Of a DNA stretch of 64,000 nt, positions 17,543 through 26,570 are shown one piece after another. The stretch's first letter is position 1; each line of letters begins with the position of its first letter. A program made the position numbers and the translations under genes. Where the stretch lies: NCBI RefSeq assembly GCF_001984155.1, contig NZ_MTQO01000036.1:1-64000 (forward strand), given 5' to 3'. The notes beneath the pieces are model-generated. The model worked only from the letters and a program-made list of their open reading frames with translations. It did no database searches and was not told the DNA's origin. Source of the stretch: Actinosynnema sp. ALI-1.44. Its GTDB lineage: Bacteria; Actinomycetota; Actinomycetes; Mycobacteriales; Pseudonocardiaceae.

Positions 17543-18636
17543 CCCAGCCGGCCCGGTTCCTCCCGGCGGGCCTGACCGCCCTGCTGCACGGGTCCGCTAC
17601 CGACACCGTCCGCAGTGGACAGCCGGATCGCGCCGTGCTGGATGAGGTTCGGCGCTCGGGTCTGCTCGCGGCCGGTGTGCCTGTCGAGTACGGCGGCAGC
17701 GGGGGCGACGCCGCACTGGTCAACCAGGTGGTCGAGCGTGTGGCGACGGTCAACCCCTCCGTGGCGATCATCGTGTTCCAGCACTTCGCGGTGAGCGCGC
17801 GGATCACCGAATGGGGCACCGGTTCACAGAAGGACAGGCTGTTGCCCCGGCTGGCCCGCGGGGACCTGCTCGCCGCGTCGGCGTGGAGCGAACCAGGCGC
17901 GGGCGCGGCCAAGAAGAAGATCAGCACGACCGCGACGCCGTTACCCGGTGGCCGCTGGGTGCTCGACGGCGCCAAGTCGTTCACCACCGGAGCCGGGGTG
18001 GCCGATCTGTACCTCGTGCTGGCCGGTACGGGACCGCCGCACGAGAACACTCGAAGCGACTACGGCTCGGCCGGGCAGTCCTTCTTCCTCGTGCCTGCCG
18101 AAAGCCGGGGTGTGGTCCCGGATCTCAGCATGGACCTGGTCGGCATGCGGGGTTCGGCGACCGGGTTCGTGACACTGCGGCGGTGTGAGGTCTCCGACGC
18201 GGACCGGCTCGGGCCGGTGGGCCACGCACCGGCGATCATCGCCGGTGTCCGGGAGTCCGGCGTGACCCTGGGGGCTGTCTCAGTGGGAATCGGGCAGGCG
18301 TTGCTCGACCTCGCCGCCGCGCGGGTGGCCAACGGCAAGCTGCCCGCGGCTCGGCTCGTCGACCTCGCCACCCGGGTGGAGGCAGCTCGGGCGCTGGTGA
18401 CGTGCGCGGGGCAACGGGTTTCGCCGAACGTCGGAATGACCACGTTGCACAGCAAGCTGTTCGCCTCCGTGGTGGCCGAGCAGGTCGGCTCTGAGGTGGC
18501 GCGGCTGATGGGCTCGGCGGGTTACGTCGTCGGCAACGAGGTCAACAGGCTGCTGGCCGATGCCCGCGCGGTGGCGTTGATGGGCCCCACCAACGAGCTG
18601 TGCCGAGAGTTGGTGACGAACGCATGGCGCACGTGA
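17521..18636 (+). CDS. Acyl-CoA-dehydrogenase-fold flavoprotein lacking the usual C-terminal Glu
   Basis: 371 residues with the acyl-CoA dehydrogenase pattern: VPVEYGGSGGD early, SAWSEPGAGA and KSFTTGAGVADLYLVL in the middle beta-domain, then the helical C-terminal half. The motif that normally reads YEGTNE, with the catalytic base in many members, reads LMGPTNELC, so the glutamate position is Gly. The enzyme may use another base, or belong to the branch that works as an N- or C-oxygenase or acts on carrier-bound substrates. AAGGAG lies 8 bases before the ATG, inside the PrpF-like gene, and its stop is overlapped by the amidohydrolase start. It probably desaturates or oxidises the intermediate handled by its neighbours. 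Confidence 0.8.
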   Translation: MSVDFDVTQPARFLPAGLTALLHGSATDTVRSGQPDRAVLDEVRRSGLLAAGVPVEYGGSGGDAALVNQVVERVATVNPSVAIIVFQHFAVSARITEWGTGSQKDRLLPRLARGDLLAASAWSEPGAGAAKKKISTTATPLPGGRWVLDGAKSFTTGAGVADLYLVLAGTGPPHENTRSDYGSAGQSFFLVPAESRGVVPDLSMDLVGMRGSATGFVTLRRCEVSDADRLGPVGHAPAIIAGVRESGVTLGAVSVGIGQALLDLAAARVANGKLPAARLVDLATRVEAARALVTCAGQRVSPNVGMTTLHSKLFASVVAEQVGSEVARLMGSAGYVVGNEVNRLLADARAVALMGPTNELCRELVTNAWRT

Positions 18637-19979
18637 ACCTCGCGGTCACAGGCGGCCGGGTGGTGACGCCCGACGGCGTACAGAACAGCTCGGTACTCGT
18701 CACCGACGGGCGAATCACTGAGGTCACTGCGGATGTACCCGCCGATGTCCCGGTGATCGACGCCCAAGGCCACTACGTGCTGCCGGGGCTGATCGACTCG
18801 CACGTCCATTTCCGCACGCCAGGCCTGGAGCACAAGGAGGACTGGGCGCACGGCAGCAGAGCCGCCGTCGCCGGTGGCGTCACGACCGTGATGGACATGC
18901 CCAACACCGTGCCACCCGGCCTGGACGCGCAAGCGCTGGCGGCCAAGGCGGACCTGGTCACCGGTCAGTCCCTTGTGGACTTCCGGTTCCACCACGGCGC
19001 GGACCCGGACCGGCCGGAACTGCTGGCCGACGTGGATCACGCGACCGCGACCAGCGCCAAGGTCTTCATGGCCGGGCACCACACGGCACCGACGGTGGTG
19101 CGCACCCCCGACCAGCTCGAGAAGATCTTCGCGGCCGCGGCGCGCAACGACATCCAGTTGGTGCTGCACGCCGAAGACAGCTCGTTGTTCGACCTGCTCG
19201 ACCAGTGGCGAGGAGAACCCGCCCACTACCGGGACTACGAGCGCCGGCGCCCCCGTAGCGGCGGCATCTCCGCCGTGGCGCAGGTTCTCGCTCTCGTTCG
19301 GCGGCACGGCACCAAAGCGCACGTCCTGCACCTGTCGAGTGCCGAGGAGGCCGACTTGATGGCCGCCGCGGCGGCCGCCGGACTACCGGTGACCTTCGAG
19401 GTGACCGGTCACCACCTGTCGTTCACCGACGCCGACACCCTGCGGCTCGGCGCCAGGACACGGCTGTCGCCCGCCATCCGCGGCCAAGCCGACCAGGACC
19501 GGCTCTGGTCCGCGTTGCGGGCAGGCGAAGCAGCGACCATCGGCAGTGATCACGCGCCGCACACGTACGCCGAGAAGACCCGCGACGTGGCCGACGCGCC
19601 ACCGGGTTTGCCCGGCGTCCAGGAACTCGCCACGGCGGTCTGGACCGGCATGCGCCGCCGCTGGCCCGACGAGCACCCCGACACCGCGATCACCAGGCTC
19701 GTCGACCACTTGGCGGCGCGTCCGGCGGATCTGTTCACCCTGCCAGGTAAAGGGCGGTTGGCGCCCGGCGCCGACGCGGACCTCGTGATCTTCGACCCGG
19801 ACCGGCGCTGGATGCTCAACTCGGCCGACGTGCACGCCAAGTGCGGCTGGTCGGCGTACGAGGGCTGGAGCATGACCGGCCGGGTCCTGACGACCATCAG
19901 GGCCGGTGAGGTCATGTGGAACCAGGAACGGGCCCACTTCGGCAGCCCGACCGGCCGCCTGCTGACACCGGCCCGGTAG
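18624..19979 (+). CDS. Dihydroorotase/allantoinase-type amidohydrolase
   Basis: 451 residues, starting at the ATG that overlaps the upstream gene by 13 bases. The metal-dependent cyclic amidohydrolase set is complete: GLIDSHVHFRTPG (HxH), the carboxylated lysine candidate in TSAKVFMAGHH, HAED, HLSS and the catalytic aspartate in GSDHAPHT. Family members open or close cyclic imides, ureides and hydantoins (dihydroorotate, allantoin, dihydropyrimidines). A housekeeping pyrimidine role is unlikely because the gene is embedded in a biosynthetic operon and translationally coupled to the flavoprotein. Ring closure of an amide made by the AsnB-like enzyme is an attractive but unproven role. Confidence 0.85.
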   Translation: MAHVNLAVTGGRVVTPDGVQNSSVLVTDGRITEVTADVPADVPVIDAQGHYVLPGLIDSHVHFRTPGLEHKEDWAHGSRAAVAGGVTTVMDMPNTVPPGLDAQALAAKADLVTGQSLVDFRFHHGADPDRPELLADVDHATATSAKVFMAGHHTAPTVVRTPDQLEKIFAAAARNDIQLVLHAEDSSLFDLLDQWRGEPAHYRDYERRRPRSGGISAVAQVLALVRRHGTKAHVLHLSSAEEADLMAAAAAAGLPVTFEVTGHHLSFTDADTLRLGARTRLSPAIRGQADQDRLWSALRAGEAATIGSDHAPHTYAEKTRDVADAPPGLPGVQELATAVWTGMRRRWPDEHPDTAITRLVDHLAARPADLFTLPGKGRLAPGADADLVIFDPDRRWMLNSADVHAKCGWSAYEGWSMTGRVLTTIRAGEVMWNQERAHFGSPTGRLLTPAR

Positions 19980-20004
19980 CACCGGGAAAGAAAGGAGCGC
20001 CACC

Positions 20005-21039
20005 ATGTCCGCCGGTTCCGAGATCACCGAGGACCAGCTGTACCGCATCATGTACGGGTCCATCGCGTTCGAGATGCTGCACGCGGCCAGCGAACTGGGA
20101 GTCTTCGACTGTCTCGCCCGGACTCCGGGAGCGGGCACGCTGGACGTCGGCGAGGCGATCGGGCTGGACCCGTACCCCTGCGACATCCTGATGACCGGCC
20201 TGCGCGGCCTCGGGCTGGTGCTGGGCGACGAGTCCGGCATGTCCAACGCCCCGCTGGTCGACCAGTGTTTCGTCAAGGGTGAGGACGGCAGGCACCTGCC
20301 GTTCATCCACGACATCGTCAACCCGGGGATGCGTGAGTTCATCGCCGCGGCACGGCAGTCGGCCAACCTCGGCCTTGAGCACTTCCCCGGCAACGGCGAC
20401 AGCCTGTACGACCGGCTGGAGAGCGATCCGGACAAGCTGCGATCGTTGCACGACCACCTGCGTGCCACGTCCAACGCCGTACTGGCCGATCTGATCAGGA
20501 CCGATGTGCTGGCCACCAGCCATCATCTGCTGGACATCGGGGGTGGCACCGGCACCAACGCGATCACGCTGGCGAAGCGGTACCCGGATCTGCGGATCAC
20601 GGTGCTGGACCTGGAGAAGGTGGTCACCGAGGCTGCAGGGAACATCGCGAGCCACGGCCTCTCGGACCGGATCGCGGTCCAGGCCTGTGACGTGTTCGAC
20701 GACGCGCTGCCCACCGACGCGGACACCGCGCTGCTGGCCCACATGCTGCCGATCTGGTCCCCCGAGCAGGACCGGAAGCTGATCAGGAAGGTGCACGACG
20801 CGCTGCCGGACGAGGGCCGGATACTGCTGTTCGACCCGCTGCAGAACGACGAGCGCAACGGCCCGGACTACGCGGTCCTGTTCCCGGCGTACTACCTGAC
20901 GATCGCCTCCGGACACGGCACCTTCTACTCGTGGTCGACCTACGAGGACTGGATGCGGGAGGCCGGGTTCACGCGCTTCCAGCGATTCGGCGACCTCGCC
21001 GTCGCACACGGCCTGCACGTGGGGGTGAAGCAGTCGTGA
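20005..21039 (+). CDS. SAM-dependent O-methyltransferase
   Basis: 344 residues of the small-molecule O-methyltransferase type (acetylserotonin/DnrK group). An N-terminal helical dimerisation region is followed by the SAM-binding motif LLDIGGGTGTNAI and an acidic post-motif LDLEKVV; the C-terminal part carries the conserved AGF segment (MREAGFTRFQ). AAGGAG precedes the ATG. It probably methylates a phenolic hydroxyl installed by one of the hydroxylases. The stop overlaps the next GTG by 4 bases (GTGA), tying it to the second flavin hydroxylase. Confidence 0.88.
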   Translation: MSAGSEITEDQLYRIMYGSIAFEMLHAASELGVFDCLARTPGAGTLDVGEAIGLDPYPCDILMTGLRGLGLVLGDESGMSNAPLVDQCFVKGEDGRHLPFIHDIVNPGMREFIAAARQSANLGLEHFPGNGDSLYDRLESDPDKLRSLHDHLRATSNAVLADLIRTDVLATSHHLLDIGGGTGTNAITLAKRYPDLRITVLDLEKVVTEAAGNIASHGLSDRIAVQACDVFDDALPTDADTALLAHMLPIWSPEQDRKLIRKVHDALPDEGRILLFDPLQNDERNGPDYAVLFPAYYLTIASGHGTFYSWSTYEDWMREAGFTRFQRFGDLAVAHGLHVGVKQS

Positions 21040-22169
21040 CGGCCGCGGTGGTCGCCGGCGGCGGAATCGGGGGCCTCGCCACCGGCATCATATTGCGCCG
21101 CAACGGCTTCCTCGTCACGGTGGTCGAGAGGAAGAACCGGGTGGACCAGGCGGGCTCCGGCATCATGCTGTATCCCAACGGAGTGAAGGCACTGGACACG
21201 ATCAGTCCGCGGCTCGGCAGGCGCGTCCGCGCGGCGGGGCACGTCACGGCCCCTGACGAGATACGGCCGCTGCTCACCCCGGACGGGAAGGTGTTCGCCG
21301 AGGACCCGGTAGGCCAACTCGGCCAACGGTTCGGGACACCGCAGGTCTCGCTGCTGCGTTCGGCGCTGCTGCAGTCGTTGCTTGAGGAGGCCTTGGCCCA
21401 CGGGGTGACGATCCTGTCCGGGGTGGCCGTGGAGGACCACTTCGACGACGGCGGACAGGTCAAGGTCGCGTTGTCGGGCGGGGACGCGCTGTGGGCAGAC
21501 TGTTTGATCGGCGCAGACGGGATCAACTCGGGCGTCCGGCAGCGTGTCCTCGCCGACGGTCGGGCCGCGTACTGCGGTTTCACCACGATCCGCTGCCGGA
21601 CCAGGGCGCCGAGCCGGTTCCCGTCCGGGTTCGTGGTCAAAGGGCCCGGCCTCGACATCTTCGCCGCGCCGGTCGGCGGCGGAGACGTCTACTGGACCGC
21701 GAAGATCATGGCTCCGGCAGGCGACTGGCCCGCCCGCGCACCCGACGAGGCGTTCGCCGAGTTGGTGGAGCTGGTCCAGGACTGGGATGCCGACATCGGA
21801 GACGTCATCCGTGGCACGGACATCCGCGAGGGGATCGTGCTGACCGACATCCGGGACCGCGAGCCCACGGCCGACTGGACCTGCGGGCTGGTGACGTTGC
21901 TGGGCGACGCCGCCCACCCGATGACACCCGCCCTTGGCCAGGGCGCGGGCATGGCCTTCGAGGACAGTGTCGTGCTGACCGAATGCCTGCTCGACGCGTC
22001 CAGCACCGCGGACGCGCTCGCCGCCTACCCGGCTCGGCGTGCGGACCGGACGGCGGATGTGGTGCGGTTGTCCCGGTGGAAGGGACCGGATGGGGATCCG
22101 TCCGGCTTCAGCACCGGTGAGGATCTGCTGGCCAAGCTGTACAGCTGGGATCCACGCCGCGGCGGCTGA
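21036..22169 (+). CDS. FAD-dependent monooxygenase, salicylate-hydroxylase type
   Basis: 377 residues from a GTG overlapping the methyltransferase stop. It shows AVVAGGGIGGLATGI, the GADGINSGVRQ motif and GDAAHPMTPALGQGAGM. It is shorter than the enzyme at 2983-4449 and lacks the thioredoxin-like C-terminus, so it belongs to the salicylate hydroxylase / zeaxanthin epoxidase branch. Hydroxylation or oxidative decarboxylation of an aromatic ring is the usual activity. It is the last gene of the plus-strand operon; the following ~100 bases and a change of gene type mark the probable right edge of the cluster. Confidence 0.88.
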   Translation: MTAAVVAGGGIGGLATGIILRRNGFLVTVVERKNRVDQAGSGIMLYPNGVKALDTISPRLGRRVRAAGHVTAPDEIRPLLTPDGKVFAEDPVGQLGQRFGTPQVSLLRSALLQSLLEEALAHGVTILSGVAVEDHFDDGGQVKVALSGGDALWADCLIGADGINSGVRQRVLADGRAAYCGFTTIRCRTRAPSRFPSGFVVKGPGLDIFAAPVGGGDVYWTAKIMAPAGDWPARAPDEAFAELVELVQDWDADIGDVIRGTDIREGIVLTDIRDREPTADWTCGLVTLLGDAAHPMTPALGQGAGMAFEDSVVLTECLLDASSTADALAAYPARRADRTADVVRLSRWKGPDGDPSGFSTGEDLLAKLYSWDPRRGG

Positions 22170-22267
22170 ACCAGACTCGCCGACGCCGCTGTGGCCTCCC
22201 GGTGAACCAGGTTTTCCAGCTGGGTGTAACCTTCCGCAGCCGACTCGCCTCGGGAGGAGTTCGTTAC

Positions 22268-23116
22268 ATGGCGAACGCACCGGAAGATGAAGCCACAGAC
22301 GGAGACGCGTCGTATCTCGACAAGACGCTCAGGCACACCCCGACGGACCTGCTGCTCGAGGAATCGAGTGCCGACAACGATGTGCGGGCGGTGTCGCGGA
22401 GCGCGATCAGGTTGGCGATAGGCACGTTCGTGCTGTTCCTCGCCATGTGGATCTTCAGTGGCGGGTTCGTCGCGACGACGACGCGCAGCAGCTCCGACGA
22501 CAGCGCCGTGATCCTGATCGTCGGCCTCGTCCTCGCGGTTGTCGTGTTCATCGTGCGTTGGGCCGCGTTCCTCAGCGGTGAGAAACAAGAAGCGATCAGC
22601 GAATGGTGCACGTTGCTGGCAGGCAAGGCAGCGGCCGCGGACTCCGTGTACAGCCACATCGCCGGTCGGCTGCGGGAGCGCGAGTTCCCCATCTACAACT
22701 ACCTGACGCGGCGGAGGACCACGCTCGGCGGGACCGGGAACCGGTTGGTCCTCGTCGACGGATACCACTACATCTACGTTTCCGTGTTCAGCTACGGCAC
22801 CAGTCTGTACCTGGGGTGGACGATGTGGCGCGTCCGGAAGGGAAGCGTTCTGCTGCGGCAGCGGTTGCATGGCTCGGCACACGGCGCGGGTACCGATCCG
22901 ATCGGGCGGATCCTGAACCTGGAACAGCTCAAAGCCATGCGGGAGGCCGTGCACGCGATCTGCCGCGAAGCGCTCCACACCGCCGTCAAGGACATCAACG
23001 TTCCTGAGGACTACGGCTTCCCGTCCGGGTTGCCTCCGATCGAAAACCTCCCCTACAGCGCGGCTCCGCAACCTGGTGGCGAGCACACGTGGCCACAACA
23101 GCCCGCACCGCGATGA
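22268..23116 (+). CDS. Two-TM membrane protein of unknown function
   Basis: 282 residues, ATG at 22268 with GGGAGGAG upstream. An acidic N-terminus is followed by two predicted membrane spans (about residues 47-68 and 80-101). A cytoplasmic or envelope domain of about 180 residues follows, including YNYLTRRRTTLGG and a Tyr-rich strand DGYHYIYVSVFSYG. The tail is rich in Pro. I do not recognise the family. The stop overlaps the start of the next gene (ATGA), so the two proteins are likely partners; the partner carries an amyloid-signalling-like motif. Confidence 0.75.
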   Translation: MANAPEDEATDGDASYLDKTLRHTPTDLLLEESSADNDVRAVSRSAIRLAIGTFVLFLAMWIFSGGFVATTTRSSSDDSAVILIVGLVLAVVVFIVRWAAFLSGEKQEAISEWCTLLAGKAAAADSVYSHIAGRLREREFPIYNYLTRRRTTLGGTGNRLVLVDGYHYIYVSVFSYGTSLYLGWTMWRVRKGSVLLRQRLHGSAHGAGTDPIGRILNLEQLKAMREAVHAICREALHTAVKDINVPEDYGFPSGLPPIENLPYSAAPQPGGEHTWPQQPAPR

Positions 23117-24306
23117 CTGGAGTGATCTCCGCCCAGGGCGGCGGCCAGTGGTGGGCCTGGGCGGCGAATCGAGTCACGCCGCTCAAGGTTGTCCGGAAGG
23201 GTGGCGACACCGAAACGTCCCAGCGGCAGGCACCGGCCTCCCCCGTCCACCTTGACTACTCCGGAACGGCCCACAACATGGTGCAGGCCGGTCAGATCCA
23301 TGGGGACGTGCATTTCCACGGCGGCGATCGGCCCGCGTTGGCGCCCGACGACTCGGCCTGGCTGCGGTCGTGCTGGGACACACTCGCCCGGACAGGCGCC
23401 AACGTCGAAATGCGTTACCTCACTCGCCCCGGCGAGTCGTGTCTCGATGCGTTCCTGATCGTGCGCACCACTGGGACCAACCGGGATGAAGCCGAACGTC
23501 AGGCGCTCACCGCGCGCACCCAACTCGGCATCGTGCCCAGGCACCTCACATCGGAGCCGGTCACCGACCCGGCGCTGGCACACCGGGTTCTCGAGCCGTT
23601 CCAGCCGCACAGTGCGGGAATCGCCGAGGTTCGCAAGCGGATGACGGTACAGCGAACCAGCCGGGACGACGCACGGAATCCTTGGCTGACAGCCGTAACG
23701 CCGTTGGCTTACCGGCGGCAACCTTGGGACGCCTTGTGGTCCGAACTTGGCGGACTGCCCTTTCACGCCATGGTGTCGGTCGGCGTCGCGCCTTACCCGA
23801 TCGGGCCCGGCCTGCGATCCCACCTCGCAGCCCGAGCGGCTGACCTCGCCCGCCTCGCCCGGCAGGGGCCGCCTCCCACCGGGGTGTGGAGCGTTGCCCG
23901 TCCACCGGACGAGTTCGCCATCGCAGCGCACGCATTGGCTTCCGACGCCGCGCGACGGTACACGGATCGCGCCTTCCTCCTCCGTGTCTCCGTCGTTGCC
24001 GAGCGCCCGATGCCCGGTCTGCTCAGCGAACTGGTCGCCGACACGATCTCAGCCCGGACCGAGCACCACGGGTTGCCCGTGGTGGTCCGGCCGGAACCAG
24101 CCGACATGCCCACCATGTGGAACAACGTCACCGCGCTCAACTTCGCGCCGCTGACCGCATACGACCAGGGCAACCCGGCCGAGGCGATCGGCGAGTTGGA
24201 ACGAGTCCTCGGCTCGATCGCCGATCTCGACGAAGCCGCGGCTGCCTTCCGGCTTCCCTATCGAAGCCCTGGGAAGCCGTCGCCGTTCGGGACTGAACGA
24301 TCCTGA
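23113..24306 (+). CDS. Unknown protein with VQAG-x-IHGDVHFHG (BASS/RHIM-like) motif
   Basis: 397 residues from the ATG that overlaps the upstream stop; an in-frame ATG at 23089 is possible but lies inside the neighbour. Residues about 52-71 contain AHNMVQAGQIHGDVHFHGG, the Asn-x-Val-Gln-Ala-Gly ... His-Gly pattern known from actinobacterial amyloid-signalling motifs that link NLR-like receptors to effectors. The remaining ~320 residues are an alpha/beta-looking region with no motif I know (PYPIGPGLRSHLAARAADLA, WNNVTALNFAPLTAYDQGN). The pairing with a membrane protein suggests a signalling or defence role; this is inference. Confidence 0.7.
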   Translation: MTGVISAQGGGQWWAWAANRVTPLKVVRKGGDTETSQRQAPASPVHLDYSGTAHNMVQAGQIHGDVHFHGGDRPALAPDDSAWLRSCWDTLARTGANVEMRYLTRPGESCLDAFLIVRTTGTNRDEAERQALTARTQLGIVPRHLTSEPVTDPALAHRVLEPFQPHSAGIAEVRKRMTVQRTSRDDARNPWLTAVTPLAYRRQPWDALWSELGGLPFHAMVSVGVAPYPIGPGLRSHLAARAADLARLARQGPPPTGVWSVARPPDEFAIAAHALASDAARRYTDRAFLLRVSVVAERPMPGLLSELVADTISARTEHHGLPVVVRPEPADMPTMWNNVTALNFAPLTAYDQGNPAEAIGELERVLGSIADLDEAAAAFRLPYRSPGKPSPFGTERS

Positions 24307-24548
24307 GTTCATGCGCCTGCGTGCGCAGACGCTCGGCCTGCAGGCGGATACGGGTACGCAACACCGCGATATCAGCGTCAAACGCCATGCCTGACGTTGC
24401 GTCGCCCTCGGTAGACCTGTCACCCATCGCGGGCGCCACCGTCCTTCCGTGCACACCACCCAGCGACTACCCAGTTCTGGTCACGCGGTAAACCACGCCA
24501 CTGTCGGGTATGTCCTGGTACTGGACCGGAGGAGCAGCGGAGGTGTCC

Positions 24549-25448
24549 ATGCGCGTTGGTGTTGTCGGAGTCGGCCGGATGGGCGCCCCTATGGTGGCTC
24601 GCTTGGTGGGGGCTGGGCACGAGGTCGTCGCTACCGACATCCGGTCGGAGCGCCGCGAGGCGGTCGACGGGGCGGGCGCCAGATGGGCAGCGGACCCATC
24701 GGAGGCAGTGGCTGGCAGCGACGTCGTTCTGACGGTGTTGCCGGGAAACCCTGAGCTCCAAGAGTTCGTACTCGATTCGGATCAGCTGCTGTCAGCCGTG
24801 CACGACGAAGCGGTCTGGGTCGACCTGACAAGCGCGTCGTTCGAACTGGGTCAGGAGTGTGCACGCCGAGCGCGAACTCGGGACGTGGCTTACCTCGACG
24901 CGCCTTGCGGAGGTGGAGTGCCAGCCATGCGGGACGGCACGGTGACGCTGTACGTGGGCGGCGAAGTCGATGTTCTGGAGAGAACCGTTCCGGTTCTGCG
25001 TTCCTTCGCGGGGACCATCCACCACCTCGGAGATCACGGGACGGGGTATCTGACCAAGCTCCTGGTCAACCTCCTGTGGTTCGGCCAGGCAGCGCTGACC
25101 ACCGAGGCGTTGTTGCTGGCCCAGCGACACGGTGGATCGCCGCAACGGATGCGTGACGTTCTGCTGGGTAGCGCGGGTGACAGCGCCTTCGTCACCCGTC
25201 ATCTGCCAGCCTTGCTGGAGGGCGATTATCTCAGCGACTTCAGCCTGGACCGGTGCGTGGAGGAACTGGCCGCCATCGAGCACAGCGCCGATCGGGCGGG
25301 CACTCCCCATTCTCTGACATCGGCCGTCACTGATCTGCATCGCGCGGCGTTGCACCACTTCGGTGCCGTTGACGGGGAACTGATGGCTTCCGCGTGGCTG
25401 GAAGAACAAGCAGGCTCACGGTTGCGTGGCGACGAAGATCAATCGTAA
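24549..25448 (+). CDS. NAD(P)-dependent 3-hydroxyisobutyrate/6-phosphogluconate-type dehydrogenase
   Basis: 299 residues. The ATG at 24549 has CGGAGG upstream and begins directly with the nucleotide-binding motif MRVGVVGVGRMGAPM. Other family marks are VVLTVLPGN, the substrate loop DAPCGGGVPAMRDGTV (family pattern DAPVSGG) and the catalytic lysine in GYLTKLLVNLLWF. Enzymes of this beta-hydroxyacid dehydrogenase family oxidise or reduce 3-hydroxy acids or imines. The gene is isolated, with spacers of 242 and 153 bases, so the substrate cannot be inferred from neighbours. Confidence 0.85.
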   Translation: MRVGVVGVGRMGAPMVARLVGAGHEVVATDIRSERREAVDGAGARWAADPSEAVAGSDVVLTVLPGNPELQEFVLDSDQLLSAVHDEAVWVDLTSASFELGQECARRARTRDVAYLDAPCGGGVPAMRDGTVTLYVGGEVDVLERTVPVLRSFAGTIHHLGDHGTGYLTKLLVNLLWFGQAALTTEALLLAQRHGGSPQRMRDVLLGSAGDSAFVTRHLPALLEGDYLSDFSLDRCVEELAAIEHSADRAGTPHSLTSAVTDLHRAALHHFGAVDGELMASAWLEEQAGSRLRGDEDQS

Positions 25449-25601
25449 GGGCTGTCAAGGTCGAGCATCTGCCCGGTCCGGACTTTGAGGGCCGGTTCCC
25501 CGTCGGCGACCAGCTTGACCCACACCCGATCCGTGTCACCCAGAACCCAGTAAGACGCATGGCCGTTTTCGCTCTGGGTACTCCCGCGCAGGGAGGTGAC
25601 C

Positions 25602-26534
25602 ATGGCGAAACACATCAAGGGCCCGACAGACTTACCGAAGCGCTCGTGGTGGGCGGTGCTGAAACGGACCGTCCGGGAATTCCGGCAGGACAGCGTGGAC
25701 GACTGGGCGGCGGCGCTGACGTACTACAGCGTGTTGTCGTTGTTCCCCGGCATCATCGTGCTGACGTCGCTATTGGCTCTGCTCGGGCCGGAGTCCACGA
25801 AGGCGCTGACAGACAGCATCCAGCAGATGGCGCCCGGACCGGCCCGCGACCTCGTGCTCAACGCGGTCGGTGAACTCAAGGACGCCAGCCACCTGGCCGG
25901 GCCGTTCGCGATCATCAGCCTGGTGCTGGCGTTGTGGACGGCGTCGGGGTACATCGGCGCGTTCATCCGTGCGGCCAATGCGATCTACGACGTCGAGGAA
26001 GGCCGGTCGCTGGTCAAGACGATCTTGTTGCGGCTCGGGATCACGGTGGGCATCGTCGCCCTGCTGGGTGTGTGTGCCATCGGTGTCGTGGTCACCGGTG
26101 GCCTGGCCGACCGGGCCGGGCAGGTGCTCGGGATCGGGTCGACCGGTGTGCTGATCTGGGACATCGCCAAGTGGCCGGTGATCGCGATCCTGATCAGCCT
26201 CGCGTTCGCCCTGCTGTACTGGGCCGCACCGAACGTCCGGCACCCCGGTTTCCGGTGGCTGACGCCGGGCAGTGCGTTCGCTGTGCTGCTGTGGCTGCTC
26301 GCGTCGGCCGGTTTCAGTCTGTACGTGGCCAACTTCGGTTCGTACAACAAGACCTACGGTTCGCTCGCCGGGATCGTCGTCTTCCTGATCTGGCTGTGGA
26401 TCTCCAACCTCGCGGTGCTGCTCGGCGCCGAACTCGACGCGGAACTGGCTCGTGGCAAGCAGATCGAGCAGGGGCAGCCACCGGACAAGGAACCGTTCCT
26501 GCCGCCGCGTGACACCGCCGCCGAGACCGGCTGA
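25602..26534 (+). CDS. yihY: YihY/BrkB-family inner membrane protein
   Basis: 310 residues with GGGAGG just before the ATG at 25602. The conserved family start is visible (DDWAAALTYYSVLSLFPGII), followed by about six membrane spans and the family segments GYIGAFIRAANAIY, YWAAPNVRHPGFRWLTPG and FGSYNKTYGSLAGIVVFLIWLW. The C-terminus is Pro-rich and charged. YihY/BrkB proteins are widespread and their transport role is unsettled; once called ribonuclease BN, that name is not supported. It ends 36 bases from a convergent hydroxylase gene. Confidence 0.92.
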   Translation: MAKHIKGPTDLPKRSWWAVLKRTVREFRQDSVDDWAAALTYYSVLSLFPGIIVLTSLLALLGPESTKALTDSIQQMAPGPARDLVLNAVGELKDASHLAGPFAIISLVLALWTASGYIGAFIRAANAIYDVEEGRSLVKTILLRLGITVGIVALLGVCAIGVVVTGGLADRAGQVLGIGSTGVLIWDIAKWPVIAILISLAFALLYWAAPNVRHPGFRWLTPGSAFAVLLWLLASAGFSLYVANFGSYNKTYGSLAGIVVFLIWLWISNLAVLLGAELDAELARGKQIEQGQPPDKEPFLPPRDTAAETG

Positions 26535-26570
26535 ACCCTGTGCCTGCACCGTTGGCTCGGAACTGGCTTG

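Noticed and set aside
2-22169. Assignment of the cluster to one named compound
   Set aside because: The enzyme set resembles parts of several pathways (tetrahydroisoquinolines, p-aminobenzoate-derived products) but no complete match can be shown from this window.
24137-24454. Minus-strand small gene overlapping the end of the motif-containing protein
   Set aside because: It has a helix-like segment (LRTRIRLQAERLRTQAHELR) in the 242-bp spacer, but most of the frame is antisense to a real gene and no start or partner supports it.
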